A stretch of 64,000 nucleotides of DNA, taken from positions 248,001-312,000 of the forward strand of contig NZ_SMFL01000001.1 of the NCBI RefSeq assembly GCF_004349265.1, given 5' to 3'. Numbering within the stretch: the stretch's first letter is position 1; each line of letters begins with the position of its first letter. Below, piece by piece: positions 54,908 to 63,948 of the stretch. The notes beneath the pieces were generated by a model that did not search any database, was not told the DNA's origin, and saw only the letters and a list, made by a program, of their open reading frames with translations. This DNA comes from Dyadobacter psychrotolerans (GTDB lineage: Bacteria > Bacteroidota > Bacteroidia > Cytophagales > Spirosomataceae). The position numbers and the translations under genes were made by a program.

Positions 54908-55810
54908 TTACAAACCCCTGTGTTTAATTTCTATAACAAATGCCTCAGACACACCGGCAAGCTCAGCAATTTTCAAAGCATCGAAATCCGTTTGACGAAG
55001 CAGATTTTTCACAAAAACTACTTTTTCAGTTTCTCTTCCTTTCTCGATACCTTCTTCCAGAGTCAGCATCTTAATAGTTTCTATAATTCCCATCGTCCGT
55101 TTATTTCCGGTTAACAAATCAATCTGCTTATCAAAATTACTATTTATTTCAGGATTTCCTATGTGTATAAATGTCTTTAAAAAGAACAGAAAGCGTCTGA
55201 TTTTAGGTAAATCATATCTCTTACTCTCTATAAGGGCACGTGCTATTACCAGACGTTGCACATCCAGTTCTTCTTCCGAAATCTTACTGTTTAACAACAC
55301 TTTCTGCGCTGCAAGAATGATTAAAGCAAACAGGTTGTCCATTGCAAGTAACTGTGCCTCGCTATGGTCCAGAATGTGGTAGGCATTGTATTTATAATGC
55401 ACTTCTGTTCCCAGGAATTCTTTGTGAAAATGATCAGGACGTTTTTGGTTTTTACCTCCTGTAAAAACTGCCAAAGCAGCTAGATTAACATCATAACGAT
55501 CATAGATTCGGTACCAGTAAGTAAACATTCTCCTGGCAAAATCCCTGGTCCCTTCTCCCTGAATTTCCAGATGAATTAGTAGAAGCTCACTATTTCCGTT
55601 CCTTAAATAGGTCTTAACGAGCATATCTGCGATACGGCTTCCACCCTTCTTTGCCAGTTCAGGAAAAAGCTCCAGCAGCTCTTTATCCATAAATTCGAAA
55701 CCCCTTTCCATTTTAAAAACTGAATCAGTATCATTAAAAAAGAATCGCAGTAAACCTGGAAACGCTTCTTCGAAGGCACTTTTGAGCAGTATATCATTTT
55801 TTCTACGCAT
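54908..55810 (-). CDS. Rpn/PD-(D/E)XK nuclease-family putative transposase-like protein
   Basis: A 300-residue protein of the family often annotated as PD-(D/E)XK nuclease transposase or recombination-promoting nuclease. The nuclease core is ADMLVKTYLRNGNSELLLIHLEIQGEG, with the Asp and the E-x-Q variant of E-x-K, then RMFTYWYRIYDRY. The C-terminal segment (about 240-300) is helical with EKGRETEKVVFVKNLL. Relatives degrade DNA and promote RecA-independent recombination. It stands alone; no second copy or inverted ends are seen near it. It is convergent with the Omp85-like gene, 5 bases apart. Confidence 0.8.
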   Translation of the reverse strand: MRRKNDILLKSAFEEAFPGLLRFFFNDTDSVFKMERGFEFMDKELLELFPELAKKGGSRIADMLVKTYLRNGNSELLLIHLEIQGEGTRDFARRMFTYWYRIYDRYDVNLAALAVFTGGKNQKRPDHFHKEFLGTEVHYKYNAYHILDHSEAQLLAMDNLFALIILAAQKVLLNSKISEEELDVQRLVIARALIESKRYDLPKIRRFLFFLKTFIHIGNPEINSNFDKQIDLLTGNKRTMGIIETIKMLTLEEGIEKGRETEKVVFVKNLLRQTDFDALKIAELAGVSEAFVIEIKHRGL

Positions 55811-56014
55811 GAACCAGCAGTTGACTTACAGTTATTGAAAATTCTGTCTTTGATTAACATTCCCAACGTTACACACGATCAGTTTCATGAAAACCATATC
55901 AAAATGTGGCAAAATTCACATTTTCCTGCTTTCGCTCCCGCGGCTTCAAAATATTACAAATTCAGGTCATGCACATTTTTTGAACCTGAATTGTTCTTTT
56001 TCCGATATGTGAAT
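55811..56014. other. Intergenic stretch before carB
   Basis: The stretch between the Rpn-like gene and the carB promoter holds no convincing gene. Short open frames exist on both strands but have no start context or coding composition. It is AT-rich and contains the divergent promoter region of the two genes. Confidence 0.6.
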
Positions 56015-56022
56015 TAACTTTG
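56015..56022 (+). promoter_or_regulatory. Candidate carB promoter
   Basis: TAACTTTG matches the -7 element, with TTG (55991-55993) 21 bases upstream. Transcription would begin near 56029, after the GTG at 56022, which excludes that early GTG as translation start and favours the GTG at 56118. Confidence 0.55.
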
Positions 56023-56117
56023 TGGAATTTTTGGACGTACCCCTGCCCGGAAAGTATCAGGCAACTCCAAAAGTTATTAAAACGTTATTTCCACTTTTCT
56101 ACAAATTACCATTTACT

Positions 56118-58961
56118 GTGCCCAAAAATCCGAATATCAAGTCCATCCTAATTATCGGTTCTGGTCCCATCATCATTGGGCAGGCATGTGAGTTCGATTA
56201 TGCAGGTTCACAAGCAGCCCGCTCACTTCGTGAAGAAGGTATAGAAGTTGTTCTAATCAACTCTAACCCGGCAACGATCATGACGGATCCGATCAGCGCT
56301 GATCATGTGTATCTGCTTCCATTGGAGAAGAAATACATCATCGAGATTCTTGAAAAACACAAAGCGCTTGGCAGGCCGATTGATGCAGTTTTACCAACCA
56401 TGGGTGGTCAGACAGCTTTGAATTTAGCAATCGACTGCGACAAAGCAGGTATCTGGAAAAAGTATGATATAGATATTATCGGAGTCGATATCAAAGCGAT
56501 CGAAACCACAGAAGACAGAGAAAAATTCCGCCTGAAAATGCTTGAACTTGATGTGAATGTTTGCAAAGGGCGTACAGCAAGATCATTTTTGGAAGGAAAA
56601 GAAATAGCTCAGGAAATCGGTTTCCCACTTGTTATCCGTCCTTCGTTCACACTTGGTGGTACAGGTGGTGGCATCGTTGAAAACGAAAAAGATTTTGACC
56701 AGGCGTTGAATAACGGTTTACACGCTTCTCCAACACATGAAGTTTTGGTAGAACAAAGTGTATACGGCTGGAAAGAATATGAGCTTGAATTGCTGCGTGA
56801 TGGTGCCGGGAACTTCATTATCATTTGCTCGATTGAAAACTTTGACCCGATGGGTGTTCATACCGGCGATAGTATTACGGTAGCACCTGCCATGACGCTA
56901 CCCGATACGCTTTATCAGCAAATGCGCGATCTGGCTATCAAAATGATGGACGGAATTGGAAAGTTTGCCGGCGGATGTAACGTTCAGTTTTCGGTAAATC
57001 CGGCGGACGATATGATTATTGCGATTGAGATTAACCCTCGTGTTTCCCGTTCTTCTGCACTTGCATCGAAAGCAACGGGTTACCCGATTGCAAAAATTGC
57101 TGCAAAAATGGCAATTGGTTATAATCTTGATGAATTAATAAATCCTATTACCGGTAGCACTTCTGCATTTTTTGAACCTTCGATCGACTATGTGATTGTT
57201 AAGGTTCCCCGCTGGAACTTTGATAAATTCCAGGGCGCTGACCGTGCATTGGGATTGCAGATGAAATCGGTTGGTGAAGCGATGGGTATCGGGCGTAATT
57301 TCCAGGAAGCATTGCAAAAGGCCTGTCAGTCCCTGGAAATTCGCCGAAACGGACTTGGAGCCGACGGACGTGAGCTACGCGATGTGGAAGCTATCAAATA
57401 CAGTCTGGCACATCCGAGCTGGGATCGTCTTTTCCATATTTATGATGCTTTCAAAATCGGTTTGTCTTTCAAAACAATTCAGACACTTACCAAAATAGAT
57501 GCCTGGTTCCTGCGCCAGATTGAAGAACTGATCGAACTTGAACATGAGATCGAGAAATTTGACCTGACTGACCTGCCAAAGGAATTACTCTTAACGGCAA
57601 AACAAAAGGGCTATGCTGACCGTCAGATTGCGCATTTGCTTCAGACAAAAGAAAGTAAAGTGTACGACAGACGTAAAGAACTGGGCATTAAACGTGTTTA
57701 TAAATGTGTAGATACCTGCGCAGCTGAATTTGAAGCAAAAACGCCATACTACTACTCTACTTTCAATTCATCTCAGGAAACACCTGACAATGAGTCGATC
57801 GTATCTGATAAAAAGAAAGTGATCGTTTTAGGCTCAGGGCCTAACCGTATCGGACAAGGAATTGAGTTCGATTACTCCTGTGTCCATGGTGTTTTAGCAG
57901 CAAAAGAAGCTGGCTATGAAACGATTATGATCAACTGTAATCCTGAAACGGTTTCAACCGATCCGGATATTGCAGACAAATTATACTTCGAACCGGTTTT
58001 CTGGGAGCATGTTTTTGACATCATCGAACATGAAAAACCGGAAGGTGTGATTGTTCAGCTTGGTGGACAAACTGCTCTTAAAATGGCAGAGAAATTGGAC
58101 AAATACGGAATCAAAATCATCGGAACCAGCTATAATTCACTTGACTGGGCCGAAGATCGCGGACGTTTTTCTCCATTGCTTGAAGAACTTGGAATTCCAT
58201 ATCCAAAATTCGGAACAGTAAGAACTGCTGACGCTGCCGTAGAACTTTCACGGACACTTGGCTTCCCGCTTTTAGTTCGTCCAAGTTACGTATTAGGCGG
58301 TCAGAACATGAAAATTGTGATCAACGAGAGAGAATTGGAACAACATGTTGTAAAAATTCTTCGTGATATTCCGGATAATAACATTCTTCTGGATCACTTC
58401 CTGGAAGGAGCTCTTGAAGCAGAGGCAGATGCAATTTGCGATGGCGAAGATGCTTACATCATTGGTGTGATGGAACATATCGAGCCGGCCGGTATTCACT
58501 CGGGTGACTCGCACGCGGCACTACCTCCTTTTGATTTGACTGATGATGTTATTCGCCAGATCAACGAATACACACGCAAAATTGCTTTGGCAATGAACGT
58601 GAAAGGCTTAATCAACGTGCAGTTTGCAATCAAAAACGGCATTGCTTATGTAATTGAAGCGAATCCAAGAGCTTCACGTACTGTTCCATTTATCTGCAAA
58701 GCATATCAGGAACCATATGTTAACTACGCCACAAAGCTGATGCTGGGAGACAAGAAATTGAGTGATTTTACTTTCAACCCTGTTAAAAAAGGTTGGGCGA
58801 TCAAAATACCGGTCTTTTCGTTCAATAAATTTCCAAATGTAAATAAGGAATTAGGTCCTGAAATGAAATCAACCGGCGAAGCAATTTACTTCATCGATGA
58901 TTTGCAGGATGATTTCTTCCAGAAGATTTACAGCGAGCGAAATTTGTATTTGAGCCGATAG
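56118..58961 (+). CDS. carB: Carbamoyl-phosphate synthase large subunit
   Basis: Makes carbamoyl phosphate from bicarbonate, ATP and ammonia supplied by CarA, for arginine and pyrimidine synthesis. Started at the GTG at 56118 it has 947 residues: VPKNPNIKSILIIGSGPIIIGQACEFDYAG opens the first ATP-grasp half, and KVIVLGSGPNRIGQGIEFDYSCVHG opens the second. E. coli CarB has 1073 residues; here the protein ends at EIYFID...NLYLSR, so the C-terminal MGS-like allosteric domain (about 130 residues) is absent. CarB without that domain is, as far as I recall, normal in Bacteroidota. The frame continues to a GTG at 56022, but the promoter covers it. CarA is not in this window. Confidence 0.95.
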   Translation: MPKNPNIKSILIIGSGPIIIGQACEFDYAGSQAARSLREEGIEVVLINSNPATIMTDPISADHVYLLPLEKKYIIEILEKHKALGRPIDAVLPTMGGQTALNLAIDCDKAGIWKKYDIDIIGVDIKAIETTEDREKFRLKMLELDVNVCKGRTARSFLEGKEIAQEIGFPLVIRPSFTLGGTGGGIVENEKDFDQALNNGLHASPTHEVLVEQSVYGWKEYELELLRDGAGNFIIICSIENFDPMGVHTGDSITVAPAMTLPDTLYQQMRDLAIKMMDGIGKFAGGCNVQFSVNPADDMIIAIEINPRVSRSSALASKATGYPIAKIAAKMAIGYNLDELINPITGSTSAFFEPSIDYVIVKVPRWNFDKFQGADRALGLQMKSVGEAMGIGRNFQEALQKACQSLEIRRNGLGADGRELRDVEAIKYSLAHPSWDRLFHIYDAFKIGLSFKTIQTLTKIDAWFLRQIEELIELEHEIEKFDLTDLPKELLLTAKQKGYADRQIAHLLQTKESKVYDRRKELGIKRVYKCVDTCAAEFEAKTPYYYSTFNSSQETPDNESIVSDKKKVIVLGSGPNRIGQGIEFDYSCVHGVLAAKEAGYETIMINCNPETVSTDPDIADKLYFEPVFWEHVFDIIEHEKPEGVIVQLGGQTALKMAEKLDKYGIKIIGTSYNSLDWAEDRGRFSPLLEELGIPYPKFGTVRTADAAVELSRTLGFPLLVRPSYVLGGQNMKIVINERELEQHVVKILRDIPDNNILLDHFLEGALEAEADAICDGEDAYIIGVMEHIEPAGIHSGDSHAALPPFDLTDDVIRQINEYTRKIALAMNVKGLINVQFAIKNGIAYVIEANPRASRTVPFICKAYQEPYVNYATKLMLGDKKLSDFTFNPVKKGWAIKIPVFSFNKFPNVNKELGPEMKSTGEAIYFIDDLQDDFFQKIYSERNLYLSR

Positions 58962-59005
58962 TATTGTAATAGCTTTGGCTAAAGCCGACATCACCTACGA
59001 GCACT

Positions 59006-59031
59006 TAACCCCAGGCTTAAGCCTGGGGTTA
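59006..59031. repeat. Perfect 26-bp palindrome after carB (REP-like)
   Basis: TAACCCCAGGCTT directly followed by AAGCCTGGGGTTA, a perfect palindrome with no loop bases. Just upstream (58968-58980) a smaller palindrome GGCTAAAGCC occurs, with about 25 bases between them. The layout of small then large hairpin matches the element at 41.9 kb. It lies 44 bases after the carB stop. Confidence 0.7.
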
Positions 59032-59089
59032 CCAGTGACTCATCACCAGGAGAGCATTAGCCCAAGATTGTGATTTTTATATTATAAAA

Positions 59090-59123
59090 GTAAAGCCGGC
59101 CCTCTCTAGAGTGCCGGCTTTAC
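59090..59123. terminator. Bidirectional terminator between carB and DUF4834-like gene
   Basis: GTAAAGCCGGC (59090-59100) pairs perfectly with GCCGGCTTTAC (59113-59123) over a 12-base loop, followed by TTTTTAT on the plus strand. It ends the carB transcript and may also serve the minus-strand gene ending at 59141. Confidence 0.85.
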
Positions 59124-59140
59124 TTTTTATATTCTTACTT

Positions 59141-59383
59141 TTATTTCACCTCTTCATAATCCACATACTCCCCACCTTTAAATTTAGACTTGTTAATATC
59201 AGGAGGAACGCTCTCAACTCTTACACCAGGCTGTTTTGCACGTTGTTTCTGCGCACGATATTGCCTTTTTTGTTCCTTCACCAATTGACGGCCTACCAGT
59301 AAGTGAAAAATAAATCTTCTGAACAACGGCACAAAGGCAATCAGAAGCATAAATATGATCAGAATATTGAATACTATCTTCAT
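59141..59383 (-). CDS. DUF4834-like small membrane-anchored protein, 80 aa
   Basis: An 80-residue protein with one N-terminal membrane helix (about 3-30, ILIIFMLLIAFVPLFRRFIFHLL), then a basic, glutamine-rich stretch (QLVKEQKRQYRAQKQRAKQPG) and a conserved-looking C-terminal motif GEYVDYEEVK. This matches the DUF4834 pattern of Bacteroidota small proteins. The tail faces the cytoplasm by the positive-inside rule. Function unknown. Confidence 0.75.
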   Translation of the reverse strand: MKIVFNILIIFMLLIAFVPLFRRFIFHLLVGRQLVKEQKRQYRAQKQRAKQPGVRVESVPPDINKSKFKGGEYVDYEEVK

Positions 59384-59522
59384 CTTTCAATAGTTTATTA
59401 CTGCAATGTATAACGTAAACCTCGCATTAATTCGCACACGAATATAACAAAAACCTGCTGAACGAACCAATAATAAGTTAAGCGGCGTCAATCAGGTTTT
59501 AACAAAACTAGATACTTCCTAA

Positions 59523-60842
59523 CTACACCACTTCCGTATTTTTTTCTTCTTTATCTGCTATCTGTGCGATGGTTTTTGGTTTTAATATAAGTCTGAGCGA
59601 CTGGTCATACGTTATATAACTCCAAACCCAATTTATCAAAGTTAATACCCGGTTTTTTACTCCGACAATCGACATCAGATGGACAAACATCCAGGTAAGC
59701 CAGGCGAAAAAACCCTGAAACTTCCAAAAAGGAAGATCCACCACAGCACGGTTTCTTCCCACCGTGGCCATAGAACCTAAATCTTTATAAACAAAAGGAA
59801 TTGCTTTTTTGCCATCCATCACCCTCCAGACGTTACGTGCCAGGGCTTTTCCCTGTTGCATTGCAGGTTGTGCTAGCTGTGGATGACCGTTTTCCCATTT
59901 ACCTTCGCTCATGGTTGCTACATCGCCCAAAGCAAAAACATTGTCGTACCCCTGAACACGGTTATACTGATCCACTTTGATCCTTCCTCCCCTGACGATC
60001 ACATCCGGATTAAGTCCGTTTAAAGGATTTGCCTTGATACCAGCAGCCCATACAAGATTATCAGCCCTTAACCGCAAGCCTTGTTTGGTACTCACATATT
60101 TGCCATCAAAACCTGTAACTACCTGTTCAGTATGAATAATCACACCCATTTCTTCCAGGTATTTTTTCGATTTTGCTGACGATTCTTCCGACATTGCTCC
60201 AAGTAACTTACCGGAACCTTCAAGCAAATGGATCTGCATGCCCGTAAAATCCAGTTCAGGATAATCTTTTGGCAGGATAAATGCTCTCATTTCTGCAAGT
60301 GTACCCGAGAGTTCAACTCCGGTAGGACCACCTCCTACAACAACTACACTCATCAAACCTTCACGCTGGTCGTCTGAATCAACGGACAGAGCATCTTCAA
60401 AGTTTTGTAAAATACGGTTTCTCAGTGCCAGTGCTTCGGAAACTGTTTTCATTGGGATAGCCCTTTCCTCAATTTCCTTCATCCCAAAATAGTTGGTACT
60501 CGCACCGGTGGCTATAACCAGATAATCATACGTGATTTCTCCAAGATCCGTATCAACCGACTTCCGATCGGGGTTTACGCCATGTACTTCGGTAATTCTG
60601 ATATGGACATTTTTCTTGGATTGAAAAACCTTCCTGAGCGGAAAAGATATTGAACTTGGTTCGAGACCAGCCATTGCCACCTGATAAAAGAGAGGCTGAA
60701 ACTGGTGATAATTATTACGGTCGATCAGGACAACCTGTAAATCTTCCCTCTTGGCAATTTCTCTTGCCAAAGCCAATCCACCAAAACCGGCTCCGATGAT
60801 GACTACTCTTTTATAATTTGTATCCGGAATGTTAGGTAGCAT
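59523..60842 (-). CDS. Type II NADH:quinone oxidoreductase (NDH-2)
   Basis: A membrane-associated flavoenzyme that passes electrons from NADH to quinone without pumping protons. The 439 residues have two dinucleotide motifs, RVVIIGAGFGGLALAREIAK for FAD and SVVVVGGGPTGVELSGTLAEM for NADH, plus NYHQFQPLFYQVAMAGLEP and NVFALGDVATM. The C-terminal hydrophobic segment (about 372-410) probably anchors it to the membrane. It is 47 bases downstream of bshA on the same strand, so the two may be cotranscribed. With nuoABC here, the cell has two NADH dehydrogenase types. Confidence 0.92.
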   Translation of the reverse strand: MLPNIPDTNYKRVVIIGAGFGGLALAREIAKREDLQVVLIDRNNYHQFQPLFYQVAMAGLEPSSISFPLRKVFQSKKNVHIRITEVHGVNPDRKSVDTDLGEITYDYLVIATGASTNYFGMKEIEERAIPMKTVSEALALRNRILQNFEDALSVDSDDQREGLMSVVVVGGGPTGVELSGTLAEMRAFILPKDYPELDFTGMQIHLLEGSGKLLGAMSEESSAKSKKYLEEMGVIIHTEQVVTGFDGKYVSTKQGLRLRADNLVWAAGIKANPLNGLNPDVIVRGGRIKVDQYNRVQGYDNVFALGDVATMSEGKWENGHPQLAQPAMQQGKALARNVWRVMDGKKAIPFVYKDLGSMATVGRNRAVVDLPFWKFQGFFAWLTWMFVHLMSIVGVKNRVLTLINWVWSYITYDQSLRLILKPKTIAQIADKEEKNTEVV

Positions 60843-60889
60843 ATCAAAATTATTTTATTCAATACGATATTTAAAAATACCGTACCTGA

Positions 60890-62026
60890 TCAGACAACAG
60901 CCTTACTGTTCTCTACAACGCGTTCATAATAAGCTTCGTAATGTGGAAGGATTTTGGCTACATCAAATTCCCTTGCACGTGCCAAAGCATTGGCTTTAAA
61001 CGTTGGCAGATTTTCATCACGCAAAATAAATTCTGCATTTTTGACCATATCATCCACGTCACCTACGTCACTTAAAAATCCTGTAACACCCGGTATGTTC
61101 AGTTCTGGCAGTCCGCCGGCATTTGATGTGATCAAAGGAACTTCACAAGCCATCGCCTCCAAGGCAGCTAAACCAAAACTCTCTGATTCAGACGGCATCA
61201 GGAATAAATCTGCAACAGAAAGTACCTCTTCAATTGCATCAAGTTTTCCAAGAAAACGAACATCAGAAAGCATATCAAGATCTTTGCAAAGGCGTTCGAT
61301 ACGGGCGCGGTCAGGTCCGTCGCCAACGAGTAACAGCTTGCTTGGAAGTAACTTCCTCAGTTTACTGAATATCATAATCACATCGTCAATCCTTTTTACT
61401 TTCCTGAAATTGGAAGTATGAACAATCAGTTTTTCGTTATTCGGACAAATCGCCAGTTTAAAATGTTCTTTCTTTTGTCTGTTAAAACGGTCAAGATCAA
61501 TAAAGTTGGGAATAACCTCTATGTCTTTGGTAATATTGAAGTGGCGATAAGTATCTGTTTTTAAAGATTCAGAAACCGCAGTTATCCCATCAGACTGATT
61601 TATGCTAAAAGTAACAACCGGCTCGTAGGATTCGTCTTTGCCAACCAATGTAATATCCGTACCGTGAAGTGTAGTGATAACCGGAATGTGAATACCCTGT
61701 TGCGCCAAAATCTGTTTTGCCAGGTAAGCAGAAGATGCATGCGGGATCGCATAATGCACATGAAGCAGATCCAGCTTGGCACTTTGAACAACATGCACCA
61801 TATGGCTCGACAATGCGGATTCGTATGGCGGATACTGAAAGAGTGGATAAGTCGGGATATTTACTTCATGATAGTATAAATTCTCATTGAAAAAATCGAG
61901 TCGCTGAGGTTGTGAATATGTAATAAAATGAACCTGATGACCTACTTTCGCGAGCGCTTTACCAAGTTCGGTAGCCACCACTCCGCTTCCTCCGAAGGTA
62001 GGATAACATACAATACCAATTTTCAT
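60890..62026 (-). CDS. bshA: N-acetyl-alpha-D-glucosaminyl L-malate synthase
   Basis: First enzyme of bacillithiol synthesis: joins UDP-GlcNAc and L-malate. A GT4-fold glycosyltransferase of 378 residues from the ATG at 62026, with MKIGIVCYPTFGGSGVVATELGKALA, LHVHYAIPHASSAYLAKQIL, TTLHGTDITLVG and the sugar-nucleotide motif PSESESFGLAALEAMACEVPLITSNAGGLPE (E-x7-E). The open frame extends 28 codons further upstream without family support. bshB and bshC are not in the window. Confidence 0.95.
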   Translation of the reverse strand: MKIGIVCYPTFGGSGVVATELGKALAKVGHQVHFITYSQPQRLDFFNENLYYHEVNIPTYPLFQYPPYESALSSHMVHVVQSAKLDLLHVHYAIPHASSAYLAKQILAQQGIHIPVITTLHGTDITLVGKDESYEPVVTFSINQSDGITAVSESLKTDTYRHFNITKDIEVIPNFIDLDRFNRQKKEHFKLAICPNNEKLIVHTSNFRKVKRIDDVIMIFSKLRKLLPSKLLLVGDGPDRARIERLCKDLDMLSDVRFLGKLDAIEEVLSVADLFLMPSESESFGLAALEAMACEVPLITSNAGGLPELNIPGVTGFLSDVGDVDDMVKNAEFILRDENLPTFKANALARAREFDVAKILPHYEAYYERVVENSKAVV

Positions 62027-62221
62027 AAAATATATTTCTAATCGTGGTGAAATTTTTGAAAACAATTGCGGTTTTACGCAATATTTCAATTGATGACATA
62101 CGACTAACACATATTCAGCTCATTTTATCCCAAAGTATCAGAGAAAGATGTGAATTATTGCCAATAGTGCCGTAAAATGAATAATTTTAATGTCTCAATT
62201 CTATTTTGAATCAAATTATCC

Positions 62222-63103
62222 ATGAATGTGTCTGCCCGCCCAAAAGTAACCTTACGGGATTTTGTTGCAGGAAGCGTGCGCCTGGTTCGTATGACGAACC
62301 TGGTCATCGTGGCTATGACACAGTATTTTACCCGTATTCTTTTAATTGGCCCAAGGCATAACTGGAAGCAGATTATTGCTGATCCTAATATGTTTTTCTT
62401 ATCTCTTTCAACCGTTTGTATTGCAGCCGCCGGTTATATCATCAATGATTATTTTGACATAAAAATCGATATCGTAAACAAACCGGAGCGTGTAGTTGTT
62501 GGCCGTTACCTTAAACGGCGCTGGGCAATGGGTGCACACCAGGTGTTGAATGTCCTGGGAGCTGCTTTGGGGCTTTTGGTGAGCCCATGGGTATTTTTGG
62601 TAAATGTCTTTTCCATAACGTTACTATGGTTTTATTCCGAAAGATTTAAAAGAAAAGCATTCATCGGAAACTTCATCGTGTCGCTGCTAACCGGTTTTTC
62701 TCTTCTCATTCTAACCGTTTACTACCCTGAAAACCGTCATCTGGTTTTTATTTATGCTGTATTTTCATTTTTCATATCGCTGATACGGGAAGTCGTCAAA
62801 GACATGGAAGACATTAAAGGTGATGAAGCACACGGCTGCCGGACTTTGCCTATTGTCTGGGGAATCAGGAGAACAAAAACTTTTTTATATGTCGTTCTTT
62901 TCCTGTTTGTTGTAACACTTTTTTTTATGGGAGGTGTACTCGAAAACAGGACTTTGATCTGGCTTTTTTTATTACTCCTGGTACCCATAGGCTTCCTGGT
63001 GTTTAAACTTTCCAAATCGGATACAAGAAAAGAGTTCAAGGAAATTAGTAATCTGTGCAAGATCATTATGCTGCTGGGTTTGATGACCATGCTTTGGGCG
63101 TAA
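62222..63103 (+). CDS. UbiA-family prenyltransferase
   Basis: An integral membrane enzyme of 293 residues with about eight helices that moves a prenyl chain to an acceptor. The two aspartate-rich motifs are NDYFDIKIDIVNKP (after helix 2) and DMEDIKGDEAHG (after helix 6). Acceptors in this family include quinone rings, haem and glycerol phosphate; in this phylum geranylgeranylglycerol-phosphate-type members are common, but the acceptor is undetermined here. It stands alone and divergent from bshA. Confidence 0.88.
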   Translation: MNVSARPKVTLRDFVAGSVRLVRMTNLVIVAMTQYFTRILLIGPRHNWKQIIADPNMFFLSLSTVCIAAAGYIINDYFDIKIDIVNKPERVVVGRYLKRRWAMGAHQVLNVLGAALGLLVSPWVFLVNVFSITLLWFYSERFKRKAFIGNFIVSLLTGFSLLILTVYYPENRHLVFIYAVFSFFISLIREVVKDMEDIKGDEAHGCRTLPIVWGIRRTKTFLYVVLFLFVVTLFFMGGVLENRTLIWLFLLLLVPIGFLVFKLSKSDTRKEFKEISNLCKIIMLLGLMTMLWA

Positions 63104-63158
63104 TGTTACCGTTAAATCAAATTCTGACCACCCTTCTGCTTTCGAGAGATTGAAAATA

Positions 63159-63166
63159 TACCTTTG
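63159..63166 (+). promoter_or_regulatory. Candidate promoter of the last gene
   Basis: TACCTTTG matches the -7 element 27 bases before the ATG at 63193. The -33 element is weak (TTTCG near 63141). Confidence 0.45.
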
Positions 63167-63192
63167 TTTTCTAATCTAAACAAGCTGCTAAA

Positions 63193-63888
63193 ATGATGAA
63201 GAATATATTGCTAAGCTTTTTGCTTGTAATGGTTGGTGTCTGCACCTTAAAGGCACAGGATTGCATGGGCTTTAATATGAAAGCCGGAAGCGGTTTCGAT
63301 ATGAACAGTTACGACGCAAAAGGCAAACTTATCACCACAATGCGATATAAAATTGCCAATGTGTCGAATGAGGCCGGAGCCGTTGTCTACACGATTGATT
63401 TTGAATCAGTTAACAGCAAGGGAAAATCTGAAATGAAGAATACCTACAAGATGCGCTGCAAAGGCAATACCCTTTCCATGGATGCAAAATCGCTTATCAG
63501 CTCGGAACAGATGAAATCTCTGGAAAGCTTTCAAATGAAATTCACTTCGGATGATATCGAGTATCCCGCTAAACTGACTGTCGGTGAAAAACTTAAGGAT
63601 GCTTCCCTTAAAGGTGAAGGGACTTCGGGACCATTGGCTATCACCACAAACATGTTGATTTTTAATAGAAAAGTCGAGAGTCAGGAAAAACTTACCATAC
63701 CGGCCGGAACCTTTGATGCTTACAAAGTGACGTCAGATATGACTATGGAGTCGCAGATGGGAATGAAAATAAAACTTGATTTCCAGACCGTATCCTATCG
63801 GGCCCCTAACATCTTATGGGACCTGAAAACAGAAAGTTATCGGAAGGGCAAACTGGTTGGTACCACCGAACTAAGCAAAATTTATTGA
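63193..63888 (+). CDS. Secreted TapB/DUF3108-like protein, 231 aa
   Basis: An exported protein of 231 residues with a signal peptide (MMKNILLSFLLVMVGVCTLKAQ). The rest is beta-rich, with the pattern KLTVGEKLKDASL, LIFNRKVESQEKLTIPAGTFDAYKVTSDM and SYRAPNILWDLKTESYRKGKLVGTTELSKI typical of the TapB/DUF3108 beta-barrel-like family of periplasmic proteins. The function is unknown. It is a single-gene unit with promoter and terminator. Confidence 0.8.
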   Translation: MMKNILLSFLLVMVGVCTLKAQDCMGFNMKAGSGFDMNSYDAKGKLITTMRYKIANVSNEAGAVVYTIDFESVNSKGKSEMKNTYKMRCKGNTLSMDAKSLISSEQMKSLESFQMKFTSDDIEYPAKLTVGEKLKDASLKGEGTSGPLAITTNMLIFNRKVESQEKLTIPAGTFDAYKVTSDMTMESQMGMKIKLDFQTVSYRAPNILWDLKTESYRKGKLVGTTELSKIY

Positions 63889-63912
63889 GCATTAGCTACT
63901 GATTCAAACTCT

Positions 63913-63948
63913 GAACGGCTTTCGATTCCCCGAAAGCCGTTCTTTTTT
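63913..63948 (+). terminator. Rho-independent terminator after the TapB-like gene
   Basis: GAACGGCTTTCG (63913-63924) pairs perfectly with CGAAAGCCGTTC (63931-63942) over a 6-base loop and runs into TTTTTT. Confidence 0.9.

Noticed and set aside
60845..60852. TAATTTTG promoter-like element just before the NDH-2 gene
   Set aside because: It lies only 3 bases from the start codon, which would leave no leader; chance match is likely in AT-rich DNA.
60954..61421. Plus-strand open frame of 155 codons antisense to bshA
   Set aside because: Low-complexity Ser/Lys/Arg-rich product inside a well-supported bshA on the other strand.
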